Assembly: GCF_012910785.2 (NCBI RefSeq)
Contig: NZ_WTVH02000010.1
Coordinates: forward strand, 186,001-250,000
DNA: 64,000 nt
Direction: 5' to 3'
Source of the DNA: Aromatoleum buckelii
Lineage (GTDB): Bacteria; Pseudomonadota; Gammaproteobacteria; Burkholderiales; Rhodocyclaceae
The position numbers and the translations under genes were made by a program. Positions 45,936-55,129 of the stretch are shown in pieces (position 1 is the first letter of the stretch; each line of letters opens with the position of its first letter). A model generated the notes under the pieces. The model had not been told where the DNA came from, did not search any database, and saw only the letters and a list, made by a program, of their open reading frames with translations.

Positions 45936-46055
45936 TCATCCGAGAAGACGGTCGATTGCCACAGCGGTGACGACGAGGTAGAGCGCGACGCGACGCGCGG
46001 CAAAGGCTGCGGGCAGCGGAATCGTGCCGCGGAGCGGGGAAATCGGTTGGTTCAT
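45936..46055 (-). CDS. Possible 39-residue small membrane protein
   Basis: Reads MNQPISPLRGTIPLPAAFA followed by ARRVALYLVVTAVAIDRLLG; the last 20 residues could span the membrane. AGG lies 6 bases before the ATG. It stands between bfr and tonB in the same direction. I do not recognise it, and chance cannot be excluded at this length; the rest of 45878-46200 shows nothing. Confidence 0.3.
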   Translation of the reverse strand: MNQPISPLRGTIPLPAAFAARRVALYLVVTAVAIDRLLG

Positions 46056-46200
46056 GTTCGCCTGTTCGTGTCGGGGTGCGATGCCTGGCGGGTTCTGCGC
46101 GAGAACGGGCGGGAGTGGCTGGAAGTCGGTGTGAAGTGGAGGGGAAAGTGGCAGCCGGGTGCAGGGGCGCGGCGTGACGCGCCCGACCCGGCGACGACGC

Positions 46201-46677
46201 CTAGCTGGAGCTTTCCATCTGTGACTGCAGATAATTCTGCAGGCCCACTTTGCCGATCAGCTCCAGCTGCGTTTCGAGGTAGTCGATATGCTCTTCGGTA
46301 TTTTCGAGGAGTTCCTCGAACAGTTCGCGCGAAACATAGTCCTGACAGGTTTCACAGTACGCGATCATCTCGATGAGGTCGGTCCGCGCCGCCACTTCGA
46401 GCTTCAGGTCTCCTTCCAGGCACTCGGGGACGTTTTCGCCGACCAGGAGCTTGTTCAGGTTCTGCAGGTTCGGTAGCCCTTCGAGAAACAGCACGCGCCC
46501 GATGAGCTTGTCGGCGTGCTTCATTTCCTCGATCGATTCTTCGTACTCGTGATGACCGAGCCGCTCGAACCCCCAGTTCTTGTACATGCGGGCATGCAGA
46601 AAATACTGGTTGACGGCGGTCAGCTCGCTGGTCAGCTGTTTGTTGAGGAACTGGATGACTTTGACGTCGCCTTTCAT
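46201..46677 (-). CDS. bfr: Bacterioferritin, haem-binding type with altered ferroxidase site
   Basis: 158-residue iron-storage subunit of the 24-mer shell. Haem ligand M52 is present (EEMKHAD), as are ferroxidase ligands E18, E51, H54, E94 and H130. The expected Glu at 127 is Thr (ENTEEHID), so the di-iron centre lacks one ligand. In bacteria with two Bfr subunits such division between haem-binding and ferroxidase-competent subunits is known. Start ATG 46677 overlaps bfd (ATGA). Confidence 0.93.
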   Translation of the reverse strand: MKGDVKVIQFLNKQLTSELTAVNQYFLHARMYKNWGFERLGHHEYEESIEEMKHADKLIGRVLFLEGLPNLQNLNKLLVGENVPECLEGDLKLEVAARTDLIEMIAYCETCQDYVSRELFEELLENTEEHIDYLETQLELIGKVGLQNYLQSQMESSS

Positions 46678-46904
46678 AGGGCCTCCGCGGCAAACGAGAA
46701 CGAGGACGCGACGCTGGCGGGAGCCGGAGTCGCGGTCTGGTCTGCCAGCGCGGAACGCAGGCAATCACGGGCGCACGTCGCGCAGCGGCCGCACTCGCTC
46801 GCCACGCCGAGTTTCGTGCGCAGCTCGCGCAAGGTCGATGCCCCTTCGCTAACTGCCTGTTCGATGTGACGATCCGTTACCGCGTTGCAGACGCAGACGT
46901 ACAT
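46674..46904 (-). CDS. bfd: Bacterioferritin-associated ferredoxin
   Basis: 76 residues; 2Fe-2S ligands C4, C6, C38 and C41 (MYVCVCNAV and CGRC). Bfd reduces the haem of Bfr to release iron. Coupled to bfr by a 4-base overlap, and second in the run hemP-bfd-bfr. The C-terminal 25 residues are an Ala/Ser-rich tail not needed for the fold. Confidence 0.94.
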   Translation of the reverse strand: MYVCVCNAVTDRHIEQAVSEGASTLRELRTKLGVASECGRCATCARDCLRSALADQTATPAPASVASSFSFAAEAL

Positions 46905-46948
46905 AGTCTAGCCTCGTTATTCCGTTTGTTCGCCCGCTTGGCGCGGGA

Positions 46949-47080
46949 TCACTTTGTCAGGATAAGTTTCCCTGCGCGGGTCGCGCGCAGGACGTAATGC
47001 ATTCCGTCATGGTCGATCGTCACGCTTGGGCGCCCGAGCAACAGCTGAGTGCTCGGGATCGGCTGCGAGTGCTGTTCCAT
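46949..47080 (-). CDS. hemP: Haemin uptake protein HemP
   Basis: 43 residues from ATG 47080, which has GGGGAAG 5 bases upstream; an in-frame ATG at 47155 lacks a ribosome site. The end GMHYVLRATRAGKLILTK is the HemP signature. HemP proteins are needed for expression or function of haem uptake systems and are strongly Fur-controlled. No haem receptor gene is in this window. Confidence 0.88.
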   Translation of the reverse strand: MEQHSQPIPSTQLLLGRPSVTIDHDGMHYVLRATRAGKLILTK

Positions 47081-47168
47081 CGCGCTTCCCCGCGAGGCAC
47101 CCTCGACCGGAGGGCGGTGCGTGGCTCGCGGCGGGAGGAGGAGATCGTTTGGCATGTTTCATATAACG

Positions 47169-47187
47169 AATAGGAACGATTCGCATT
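47169..47187 (-). promoter_or_regulatory. Fur box upstream of hemP
   Basis: On the minus strand AATGCGAATCGTTCCTATT, an inverted-repeat sequence close to the betaproteobacterial Fur consensus (AATGATAAT-like halves). It lies about 90 bases before the hemP ATG and would make hemP-bfd-bfr and possibly tonB-exbB-exbD iron-repressed. Confidence 0.65.
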
Positions 47188-47259
47188 ACAACATTGCCTG
47201 CCGGATCGGTCAAGCGTCTTTGCGGTCGTGATTCGAATGGAGGGCAGGCAGCGTGGCGC

Positions 47260-47685
47260 TCAGGGAAGTTCGAGCAGCACTTTCATGCGGGAATCGGCGT
47301 CGGCGGCGGGGAGGTAGCCGATGACGTTCGGGTTGGCCATGAGGAGCGCGCCGAGTTCGCGGACGTTTCCGACTTGCTGAGGCGGCAGCGCGCGGCCGGT
47401 GAAGACCATGCGCGACCAGTAGGCGCGGATCTGGCTCGGGTTCTTGCCGGTGAGCTGCTCGTAGAAGCGGTCCCGCACGCTGCCTGCCGGCAGGTCCGCA
47501 AGGGTGACCGGCGTCCCGTCGGGCAGGCTGCGCGTGCGCCCGAGGTACAACTGCTCGGCTTGCTGTCGTGACAATTCACCGATTGCGCCGCGCGCGCCGG
47601 TGACGATGAGGATCTGCGCGACGGCGAGCGGGGCGAACAGCATCAGGGCCGCCGCGACGAGGATTCCGGAGGGGAGCCGTTTCAC
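47260..47685 (-). CDS. Small PstS-like periplasmic protein
   Basis: 141 residues with signal peptide (MKRLPSGILVAAALMLFAP, cut after AVAQI). The mature protein matches the C-terminal lobe text of phosphate-binding proteins (LSRQQAEQLYLGRTRSLPDG, YWSRMVFTGRALPPQQV, NPNVIGYLP) but is far shorter than PstS. Proteins of this kind often sit with porins and signalling genes; function unknown. It is third in an operon after the c-di-GMP protein and a porin. Confidence 0.82.
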   Translation of the reverse strand: MKRLPSGILVAAALMLFAPLAVAQILIVTGARGAIGELSRQQAEQLYLGRTRSLPDGTPVTLADLPAGSVRDRFYEQLTGKNPSQIRAYWSRMVFTGRALPPQQVGNVRELGALLMANPNVIGYLPAADADSRMKVLLELP

Positions 47686-47695
47686 GTGGGTCGCC

Positions 47696-48922
47696 TCAGA
47701 AAGTCACATCGAGCGACAGGCTGAACGTGTTCGCGGTGTGTCCCCCGATCGGATTGGTCTGCACGTTGCCGCGCGGGAAGTAGGACCCCCACGCGTTGCG
47801 GTCCAGACGGGCGTGAGTGAATTCCGCCTTGAGCGCGGCAGTCGGGGAGAGATCCCAGCGCCCTCCGGTGGTAATGCTGCCTTGGGCGTTGTTGCGCGAG
47901 GTCAGATAGGCTTTCCAGTCAGCCTCGAGCGCCGCGAAGGACGCGGGGAGCGCCACACGAGCGATGGGCTCGTCGAGGATCTGGCGGGCGAATGAGACGT
48001 AAGGCGTGAAGGCGCCGAAGCGCCTGCCGACGCTCACGTACCACGCACTCGAACTCGTCACGTAGCGATCGGCTCGTCGGCGTACGTATTCCCCGCTGAC
48101 CAGCCAACGACCGTCGTCCCATTGCAGCCCGGCTGAATCGAAGCTCGCCCTGCCGTCGCCGCCCGCCAGCTCGCTCCTCACGCTGCCCAAGCCGGCCGCA
48201 TCGAGGTCCGCGGCAAGCGCTACATGCTGAGGGTCGCGATATTCGATCTCGAGCTGCGCGCGAGTGTGGCCGAAGTGCAGGGAAAAGCTGCCCTGCGTCA
48301 GTACCAGATTGATGCCCCGGCTCGCCTCGAGGCGAGCCTTGCCCTGCGGAAACGGGATCGTGCTGCGGCCGTAATAAGGGTGGATTTCGGCGTCCAGGTC
48401 GCCGATCCGGGCGTGGTAGATGAAATCGACGCCGTCGAGGTCGTTGAACGGATTGAGCCCGTACACTTCGACGGGCGGGCGCACCCAGGGATTCGCGTAG
48501 TTCACGTAGAGCGAATCCGACAGCATGAAGAACGGCGCGCGGACCCGGCCCACGCGTACCGACAGGCCCGGCGCGAGCGTCTGGCGGAAGAAAGCGAGCG
48601 TGACCCGCGGGTCGTAGCTGTTCCTCCCGTCCTCCATGACGAGAGCCTGCAGCGTGACGTCGTTGTCGGCCAGAAGCCGCAGGCTCGCCTGCAGACCCAG
48701 CAGCGAGTCGGGGCTGAAATCGGGATCGTTGCTGCCGGGGTAGTTGACGCCGTAGCGCATGAACCACATGTCGTCGCGGTCGGTGGTCACGGCGCCGAGC
48801 GTCGCGAAACCCGAGAATTCGGGTTTTAGCGCGTCGGCCGCGGCGCTGTCCGGCGCACGGAAGGCCGCGAACAGCATCAGCAGCATGAGGACGCGTGCGC
48901 AATGCAGGGGACGGAAGATCAT
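47696..48922 (-). CDS. Outer-membrane porin-like beta-barrel protein
   Basis: 408 residues, signal peptide (RVLMLLMLFAAFRAPDS, cut after SAAAD), beta-barrel with alternating strands and C-terminal FSLSLDVTF. It is not the general porin family; the text (GFATLGAVTTDRDDMWFMRY, VRVGRVRAPFF) resembles phosphate-selective or uncharacterised porins. Its ATG overlaps the stop of the sensor gene (ATGA), so the three genes 51366-47260 form a tightly coupled operon. Confidence 0.87.
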   Translation of the reverse strand: MIFRPLHCARVLMLLMLFAAFRAPDSAAADALKPEFSGFATLGAVTTDRDDMWFMRYGVNYPGSNDPDFSPDSLLGLQASLRLLADNDVTLQALVMEDGRNSYDPRVTLAFFRQTLAPGLSVRVGRVRAPFFMLSDSLYVNYANPWVRPPVEVYGLNPFNDLDGVDFIYHARIGDLDAEIHPYYGRSTIPFPQGKARLEASRGINLVLTQGSFSLHFGHTRAQLEIEYRDPQHVALAADLDAAGLGSVRSELAGGDGRASFDSAGLQWDDGRWLVSGEYVRRRADRYVTSSSAWYVSVGRRFGAFTPYVSFARQILDEPIARVALPASFAALEADWKAYLTSRNNAQGSITTGGRWDLSPTAALKAEFTHARLDRNAWGSYFPRGNVQTNPIGGHTANTFSLSLDVTF

Positions 48923-51366
48923 GTGGAGGGCTCGGTTACCGTCGAAGCGCCGTACAGCAATTGTTCGGCCGCTAAAGGGTCCAGCGGGCGCGAATAGTGG
49001 TAGCCCTGCCCGTAGTCGCATCCCATCGCCCGCAGTAGCGCGTCCTGCTCGGGCGTTTCGATGCATTCGGCGACTACACGGATGCCCAGATCGTGCGCGA
49101 GCTCGATGCTTCGCGCGACGATCTTGCGCAGGCGCTCGTCGTGCTCGAGGCTGCGGACGAACGAACCGTCGAGCTTCACGATGTCGCACGGGATAGTGTG
49201 CAGATAGCTCAGCGCCGAGTAGCCGGTACCGAAATCGTCGATCAGCACCGACATGCCGATGTCGCGCAGGCGTTGCAGCACCTGAGTCGCCGGGCCGGAC
49301 GTCTCGGCAAGGACGCTTTCGGTGACTTCGACGCGCAGCAGGCCGGGGGACAAGCCGTGACGGTGCACTTCGGCGATGATCTCGCCCGCGAGATCGGGGC
49401 GGGAAAACTGCAACGCGGAAAGATTGACGCTGACGCGCGGGACCGGTTCGCCGTTGGCCCTGCGCTGCCACTGCAGGAGGTGCTCGCAAGCGTGTCTGAG
49501 CACGAGCATGTCGAGTTCGTGGATCAGGCCGAGGGTTTCGGCGAGCGGAATGAACAGGTTCGGCGCCAGCATCCCTTCGGTGGGATGGGGCCAGCGCACC
49601 AGCGCTTCGAAACTGCTGATGCTGCCATTGGCGAGTGCGACGATCGGCTGGAAATACACGGCCAGCCCGCCGCTGCGCAGCGCCATGCGCAGTTCGCCTT
49701 CGAGCCGCAGGCTCTGCAGCGCGTGGGTATGCATCGACGCATGGAACATCGCCACGCGGCTCTCACAGCCCCCTTCGCGCGCCTGCTGCAGGGCGTTGTC
49801 GGCGTCGCGCAGCAGGGCTTCGCCGTCGTCGTGGTCGGTGCTCAAGGCGATGCCGACGCGGCATTTCGGGTACAGCGTGTGGCCGGCGAGCGACGTCGGC
49901 TGCGTGAGGTTCTCGCGCAGCGCTTCGACAAGGCGCAGCGATTCGGCCGGATCGTCGATGCCATTTAGCAGCAGCGCGAACTGGTCGCCGCCGACGCGCG
50001 CAGCGACGTCGCCCTGGCGCAGCGTCGCCCGGATCGCCTCCGCCACTTTCTTCAGCAGCTCGTCCCCTGCGGCGTGGCCGAAGCTGTCATTGACGAGGCG
50101 AAAGCGTTCGAGGTCGATCGCGAGCACGGCAAAGCCGAAACGGTCGGCGCGCCGCTGCTGCTGGCCGAGCGCGCTGCGCACATGCTCGAGGAACAGCGCA
50201 CGATTCGGCAATCCCGTCAGCCGGTCGTGGAGGGCATCGAACTGGAGCTGCATCTGCGCCAGCTTGTGCAGGTGGATGTCGCTGATCGATCCCGCCATGC
50301 GGAACGCGCGGCCATCGGCGCCGCGCAGCGCGACGCCGCGCTTCATGACCCAGCAATAGCTGCCGTCGTGCTGGCGCATGCGGTATTCCGCCTTGAACTG
50401 GGTGCTGTTTCCTTTCAGGTGCTCGACCAGCTTGTTGCGGTATGTCGATACATCGAGCGGGTGGATTGCGCCGAGGATGTCGGCGGGCGACTGCAGCGGG
50501 CGGTCGGCCGAAAGTCCGGCAATCTCGCAGCAGCGCGGCGAGCAATACACCGATCCGGCGGCGATGTCCCAGTCCCACAGTCCGTCGTGGGCGCCCTGGA
50601 TCGCGAGTTCGTACCGCTGCTCGCTGGCTTTGAGCCGCGCCGCCGTGTCCTGCAGTTCGCCGATCCGGTCCTGCAGGTTCGCCGCCATGACGTTGAAATG
50701 CTGGGAAAGCCGCGCGAGCTCGTCGTGGCCGTCCTCCGGCAGGCGGTGGTCGAGCCGCCCCTCGGCGATCGCCTGGCTGCCCGCCAAGAGGCGGCTCAGC
50801 TTGCGGGTGAGCAGGAAACCGATGCCCGACAACAGCGCGAAAGTCAGCAGGATCTCGACCAGCGCGATCATCCCGCCCTGCTCGGTGATCGCCTTGCGCG
50901 CCGCCGCGAGCACCGACACCGACACGCCGAACTGCAGGAAGCCGATTTCGTTGCGTTCGAGCAGCAGCGGCCGGCGCACGTGGATCAGCTCGCTGGGATG
51001 GCTGCCGTCAGCGACGTCCGAGTTGTCGGGTGGCAGCCTGGCCATCCCGGGCATCCCGGCGCTGACAAGGGGGCGGCCGTCCGCAGTGCCGATGCGCACA
51101 TAGACAAGGCCTTCCTCTGCTTCGTCGAGCAATTCCCCCAGCACGTCCTGCAGCACATCGAACTGGCGCTGGTCGCCGTATGCGATCGCCATCGCGTGGA
51201 GCATCGTCGCGTTCTGGTCGATGAGGGTGTCGAGGCTCGCGGAGGTTGCGTCGTTCATCAGCCGCACGCTGTTGGCGAGCAGCAGCGTCAGCAGCAGGAC
51301 CTGGACGACCGTGCTGGCCAGCAGCAGGCGGACACGGATAGACGTGCTGCGGAAAGGAAACTTCAC
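48919..51366 (-). CDS. Membrane HAMP-PAS-GGDEF-EAL protein, GGDEF degenerate
   Basis: 815 residues. Two transmembrane segments (about 12-35 and 165-185) enclose a periplasmic sensor domain; HAMP (about 185-240), PAS (about 245-370), GGDEF-like domain (about 375-535) with GGDQF at 459-463, and EAL (about 560-805) with intact EAL, SVNLSALQF, VEVTES, DDFGTG, VKLDGSF and AECIET motifs. GGDEF with Gln in place of the Glu is expected to be a poor cyclase, whereas the EAL part should hydrolyse c-di-GMP. It is the first gene of an operon with a porin and a PstS-like protein, suggesting that the signal sensed is periplasmic. Confidence 0.93.
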   Translation of the reverse strand: MKFPFRSTSIRVRLLLASTVVQVLLLTLLLANSVRLMNDATSASLDTLIDQNATMLHAMAIAYGDQRQFDVLQDVLGELLDEAEEGLVYVRIGTADGRPLVSAGMPGMARLPPDNSDVADGSHPSELIHVRRPLLLERNEIGFLQFGVSVSVLAAARKAITEQGGMIALVEILLTFALLSGIGFLLTRKLSRLLAGSQAIAEGRLDHRLPEDGHDELARLSQHFNVMAANLQDRIGELQDTAARLKASEQRYELAIQGAHDGLWDWDIAAGSVYCSPRCCEIAGLSADRPLQSPADILGAIHPLDVSTYRNKLVEHLKGNSTQFKAEYRMRQHDGSYCWVMKRGVALRGADGRAFRMAGSISDIHLHKLAQMQLQFDALHDRLTGLPNRALFLEHVRSALGQQQRRADRFGFAVLAIDLERFRLVNDSFGHAAGDELLKKVAEAIRATLRQGDVAARVGGDQFALLLNGIDDPAESLRLVEALRENLTQPTSLAGHTLYPKCRVGIALSTDHDDGEALLRDADNALQQAREGGCESRVAMFHASMHTHALQSLRLEGELRMALRSGGLAVYFQPIVALANGSISSFEALVRWPHPTEGMLAPNLFIPLAETLGLIHELDMLVLRHACEHLLQWQRRANGEPVPRVSVNLSALQFSRPDLAGEIIAEVHRHGLSPGLLRVEVTESVLAETSGPATQVLQRLRDIGMSVLIDDFGTGYSALSYLHTIPCDIVKLDGSFVRSLEHDERLRKIVARSIELAHDLGIRVVAECIETPEQDALLRAMGCDYGQGYHYSRPLDPLAAEQLLYGASTVTEPST

Positions 51367-51378
51367 GGTCCCTCGCCG

Positions 51379-52758
51379 TCAGCGCCGCGCAAGCCGCTTG
51401 ACGCCCGCCGCCGCGTCGATTTCCCCGCTGGCGGCGAAAGTCTCGACGTTCGTCACGATGCGGTCGGGGTCATAGAGATAATTGACCATGATCCCCCACG
51501 ACTGGTCGAGTCCCTTGTCCGAAGTGTCTGCGAGCCAGTTCAGCCGCTCGATGCGGGCGCCGTTGCCCAGATGGAAGCGGGCGACCGGATCGATGGCCTT
51601 GCTGTCTCGCCGGCCGCTGAGCAGGTAAGCGGCAGCGACCCGCAGCAGCGGATCGCGCAGCGCGCGCGCCAAGGGCCGGTCGGCGACCCATTCGTGGCTC
51701 CCGGCCAGTACCGGCTTGAGCCGCTCCGAGTCCGGACTCTCGATACCGATCGCGGCCAGGCGCTTCCAGTCGGCCTCCGTGAACGCTGCGGCGACTTTGT
51801 CCGGGTGCTTCGAAGCCCAGCGCACCAATCCCGGGATCGGCGAAAGCGTGGCGAAAGTGTCGAGTTTCGGGAAGTCGCGCTTGAGATCGTCGAGGACGCG
51901 CTTGAGCAGGAAATTGCCGAAGGACACCCCTCGCAGCCCTTCCTGGGTAGCGCTGATCGAATAGAAGATCGCAGTGGTCGCGCGACCCGTGTCGGCTGCC
52001 GGAGCGTTTTCGTCGAGAAGTTTCTGCACGTTGTCGGCGAGTTCCTCCATCAGCGCGACTTCGACGAAGATCAGCGGCTCCTGCGGCATGCGTGGGTGGA
52101 AGAATGCGTAGCAGCGACGGTCGGAGCCGAGCCGGTTTTTCAGGTCCCGCCACGACTGGATTTCATGCACCGCCTCGTACTGGACGATTTTCTCGAGCAG
52201 CGCGGCAGGGGAGTTCCACGTGAGGCGCGTGAGCTCGAGAAAGCCGACGTCGAACCATGCCGTCAGGCGCGCTTCGAGTTCGCGGTCGAGCGACTTGAGT
52301 TCCTTGTGTTGCTCGAGGAAGCGAAGCAGGTCCGCGCGCAGGTCGACGAGGAACTTCACGCCCTGCGGGATCGCGTTGAACTGGGTCAGGATGCGGATCC
52401 GCGACGAGCGCATCGCGGCGCGCAGCTGCGCTTCGGCGTCCCATTGGCGCTCCGTCCCCACGGCGGCCTGATACGCTTCGTGCGCTTTCGCGATTTTTTC
52501 CGGATCGGGGCCGAACTCGAGCGCGATCATGCGCAGGAATGCGATCCGTCCCGCATCGTCGAGGCTCAGATAGGTTTCGGCGAGACGTCCTGCGCGCAGC
52601 CGCGTCGACACTTCGCCGCCCAGTCCTTCGGCGCACTCCTTCAGTTGCCGCCGGATGCGCGCGAGCACTTTTTCCGACGGCTCGCCGTTTTTCCCTCCTG
52701 CTCCGGTGACCATCGCGCGCACTTTTGACAGGCTGCGAGAAACAAGTCCGGATGCCAC
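51379..52758 (-). CDS. Malonyl-CoA decarboxylase
   Basis: 459 residues of the MCD family: helical N-terminal domain (to about 190), then the catalytic GNAT-like domain with FFHPRMPQEPLIFVEVAL, SISATQEGLRGVSFGNFL and the His-containing FHLGNGARIERLNWLAD. It converts malonyl-CoA to acetyl-CoA and CO2, removing malonyl-CoA formed from malonate or odd dicarboxyl-CoA breakdown. The gene ends 12 bases before the c-di-GMP sensor start, so they may be cotranscribed. Start ATG 52758. Confidence 0.94.
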   Translation of the reverse strand: MASGLVSRSLSKVRAMVTGAGGKNGEPSEKVLARIRRQLKECAEGLGGEVSTRLRAGRLAETYLSLDDAGRIAFLRMIALEFGPDPEKIAKAHEAYQAAVGTERQWDAEAQLRAAMRSSRIRILTQFNAIPQGVKFLVDLRADLLRFLEQHKELKSLDRELEARLTAWFDVGFLELTRLTWNSPAALLEKIVQYEAVHEIQSWRDLKNRLGSDRRCYAFFHPRMPQEPLIFVEVALMEELADNVQKLLDENAPAADTGRATTAIFYSISATQEGLRGVSFGNFLLKRVLDDLKRDFPKLDTFATLSPIPGLVRWASKHPDKVAAAFTEADWKRLAAIGIESPDSERLKPVLAGSHEWVADRPLARALRDPLLRVAAAYLLSGRRDSKAIDPVARFHLGNGARIERLNWLADTSDKGLDQSWGIMVNYLYDPDRIVTNVETFAASGEIDAAAGVKRLARR

Positions 52759-53008
52759 GTCATGTCTCCTAAAGTCGCTCCTCTTGCAATGAGAGGATCA
52801 TAGTCTGTAAATGTGACGAAGTGTGTCAGGTATGACAAGGCGCAGTGCCTCGATGAACGGAGATGACGTTCCTCCCGCCGCTTCCATCCGGTCGCGGATT
52901 CCTCCTGCGGGATCTCGCCGAGTCCGCCCGATGCTGCATGGAATTCCCAATGTCATCAAGATCAGGTCTGTGGCAAGATCGGCCGAAATATTTCCGGGAC
53001 GAGCCCGA

Positions 53009-53602
53009 ATGCTTCCGCTGCTCCGATACCCCCACCGTCAACAAACCTTTCCCGGGCGGCCGCTGCGCGTCATGTTGGCGGCTCCGCGAGAGCGCTGCTG
53101 CGAGCGCCTCGACGACTTCCTGCTGAACTCGCCGCTGTTCGATCTCGTCGCCAGGGCCGATGCCGAAAGCCGGGCGCTGAAGCTGTATTTCAGCGTCCGG
53201 CCCGACGTCACGGTGCTCGACTGGCGCGTCACGGCGAACGAGCCGGCAAGATTGATCGGGTTATTGCGCCGCGTCGCACCGGATGCATGCATCGTTTCGA
53301 TCGTGCCGTCGTTCGACTCGATGCCTGCCCGCGCTGCGTCGGCGCTCGGCGCCGATGTCGTCGCGACCTGCGCCAGGTTGCCCGCAGCACTCGCGGCGCT
53401 GGCGGGGGCGACGGACGACACAGCGAGTGCGGAAACCGGTCAATACGCCGGCTTCGCCCGAGCCGACGCGAGCAACCCGATACCGACGGCGATCATCGGC
53501 ACGCACAACCACTGGGCCGTCGACAGCCCGAGCGACAGGGTGCCGAATATTCCGGGATCCGGCGTGCGGAAGAACTCGGCTGCGAAGCGCAGTGTTCCGT
53601 AA
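53009..53602 (+). CDS. Receiver-like (CheY-fold) protein, degenerate
   Basis: About 197 residues if the ATG at 53009 is used (an ATG at 53072 is also possible; ribosome site weak). Residues 25-140 resemble a response-regulator receiver: [19 protein letters not shown], the phospho-acceptor position in RPDVTVLDW, and [15 protein letters not shown], but the conserved acidic pair and Lys are not clear. No output domain. The last 160 bases overlap the convergent lgt gene, so the true end or the gene itself is uncertain. Confidence 0.45.
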   Translation: MLPLLRYPHRQQTFPGRPLRVMLAAPRERCCERLDDFLLNSPLFDLVARADAESRALKLYFSVRPDVTVLDWRVTANEPARLIGLLRRVAPDACIVSIVPSFDSMPARAASALGADVVATCARLPAALAALAGATDDTASAETGQYAGFARADASNPIPTAIIGTHNHWAVDSPSDRVPNIPGSGVRKNSAAKRSVP

Positions 53603-54234
53603 CCGATCAGGAACATCGCGGAGACCGCCTTCAGCGGCCGCGGGCGGGCCGAATAGACCCACAGGATCGCGAACAGCAGCAGGCCTTCGCCGGCCACCTG
53701 ATAAAGCTGCGACGGATGGCGGGGGAGCGCGTCGACCCACGGATACACCATCGCCCATGGGACGTCGGTCTCGACCGGCCGGCCCCACAGTTCGCCATTG
53801 ATGAAATTGCCCAGGCGCCCTGCGGCAAGCCCGGTCGGTACGAGCGGCGCGATGAAATCGGTCACCTGCCAGAAACCCTTGCCGCTGCGGCGTCCATACA
53901 GCCACATTGCGACGAGCACGCCGAGAAAGCCCCCGTGGAAACTCATCCCGCCTTTCCAGATCGCGAGGATCTCCGTGGGGTGGCTGAGGTAATACGCGGG
54001 TTGGAAAAACAGCACTTCGCCGAGCCGCCCGCCGAGCACGACGCCGAGCATCCCATACAGCAGCAGGTCGTCGAGCTGCTGCGCGTTCCAGCCCAGCTCG
54101 GGGCGCCGCCGCGCGTGCACGCGGCCGAGCGTCATGAACAGCACGAACGCGATCAGGTACATCAGGCCGTACCAGCGCACCGACAGCGGGCCGACGGAAA
54201 ATGCGACGGGGTCGAACTGGGGATGGATCAGCAT
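53440..54234 (-). CDS. lgt: Prolipoprotein diacylglyceryl transferase
   Basis: 264-residue inner-membrane enzyme with seven transmembrane segments that attaches diacylglycerol to the lipobox Cys of prolipoproteins. Signature [15 protein letters not shown], and the start [21 protein letters not shown] is typical. It acts on the lipoproteins of this window (RND adaptor, NodT channel). Confidence 0.96.
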   Translation of the reverse strand: MLIHPQFDPVAFSVGPLSVRWYGLMYLIAFVLFMTLGRVHARRRPELGWNAQQLDDLLLYGMLGVVLGGRLGEVLFFQPAYYLSHPTEILAIWKGGMSFHGGFLGVLVAMWLYGRRSGKGFWQVTDFIAPLVPTGLAAGRLGNFINGELWGRPVETDVPWAMVYPWVDALPRHPSQLYQVAGEGLLLFAILWVYSARPRPLKAVSAMFLIGYGTLRFAAEFFRTPDPGIFGTLSLGLSTAQWLCVPMIAVGIGLLASARAKPAY

Positions 54235-54277
54235 GGGCGGTGAGCGCAAAGGAGTCTGATGGACGGGAGCGCGCCGC

Positions 54278-54964
54278 TCATTCGAACTGCGAGCGGAATT
54301 TCTCGAACTCGCTGCGCAAAAGATCGAGCTCGTCGCGCAGGCGCCGCACTTCCTCTTCGAGTTCCGATGTCCGCCCGCGCACCGCACCCCCTGCCGCGTA
54401 CCCGCTCGCGACGGCTTCGCCCATCTGCACGAAAGCCTGCCGGCCGCCCAGCAGATGCGCGTAGCGCGTCTCCTTCGTGCCGGGCGCTTTCGGCACCGCG
54501 GCGACCATCGGCGGGTATTTTTCGCCCAAGTGCTCGAGCACCTTATCCACGGCCGCGATGTCGTCGAAGCGATGCATGCGTTCGCTGCGCTGACGGATCT
54601 CCCCAGCGGTCTGCGCCCCACGCAGCATCAGTGTCGCGAGCGCAGCCTGTTCGGGTGGCGGCAGCGAATGGCGCAGGCGAACGAGGTGCTCGTATTTGCC
54701 GACGCGCGCGCCGGCCTGGTCGCGCTTCGACACGAGCTTGCGCGCGATGAGCCGGTCGAGCGCGTCCTGGACTTCGGTTTCGGTGAGATTCATCACCGGG
54801 TCGCGGCCGGTGAGCTGGTTCGAGCCGGTGACGATCGCATTCACCGAGAGCGGGTAGTTGTCCGGCGTGACGAAGGCTTTCTCCATCAGCACGCCGAGGA
54901 CGCGGATCTCGGCGAGGTCGAGGTCGAAGCCTTCATCGGCGTCGGCCGGAGTATGGTCGGTCAT
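54278..54964 (-). CDS. YceH family protein (DUF480)
   Basis: 228 residues with two winged-helix-like domains ([20 protein letters not shown] and [18 protein letters not shown]) and a C-terminal coiled coil ([20 protein letters not shown]). The family is conserved in proteobacteria; its function is unknown. The coding region is 43 bases from lgt and ends in the coiled coil. Start ATG 54964. Confidence 0.92.
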   Translation of the reverse strand: MTDHTPADADEGFDLDLAEIRVLGVLMEKAFVTPDNYPLSVNAIVTGSNQLTGRDPVMNLTETEVQDALDRLIARKLVSKRDQAGARVGKYEHLVRLRHSLPPPEQAALATLMLRGAQTAGEIRQRSERMHRFDDIAAVDKVLEHLGEKYPPMVAAVPKAPGTKETRYAHLLGGRQAFVQMGEAVASGYAAGGAVRGRTSELEEEVRRLRDELDLLRSEFEKFRSQFE

Positions 54965-55129
54965 TGCATTCCCATTCGGTGCCGCTGGCGTGCCCGCGGC
55001 GGGAGGGGAATGATAGCCGACGGGCGTTTCGCTTCGGTTAGGTTTCGCTTCGGTTAGAATTCCAGGCCTGAACCCGAAGTGGCGCAGGCCGACGAGCGCC
55101 GAGCGCCCGAATTCCGAGCCGAGGACATC

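Noticed and set aside
50074-52728. 884-codon open frame on the plus strand
   Set aside because: Antisense to the c-di-GMP sensor and malonyl-CoA decarboxylase; low-complexity Arg/Gln/Asp text.
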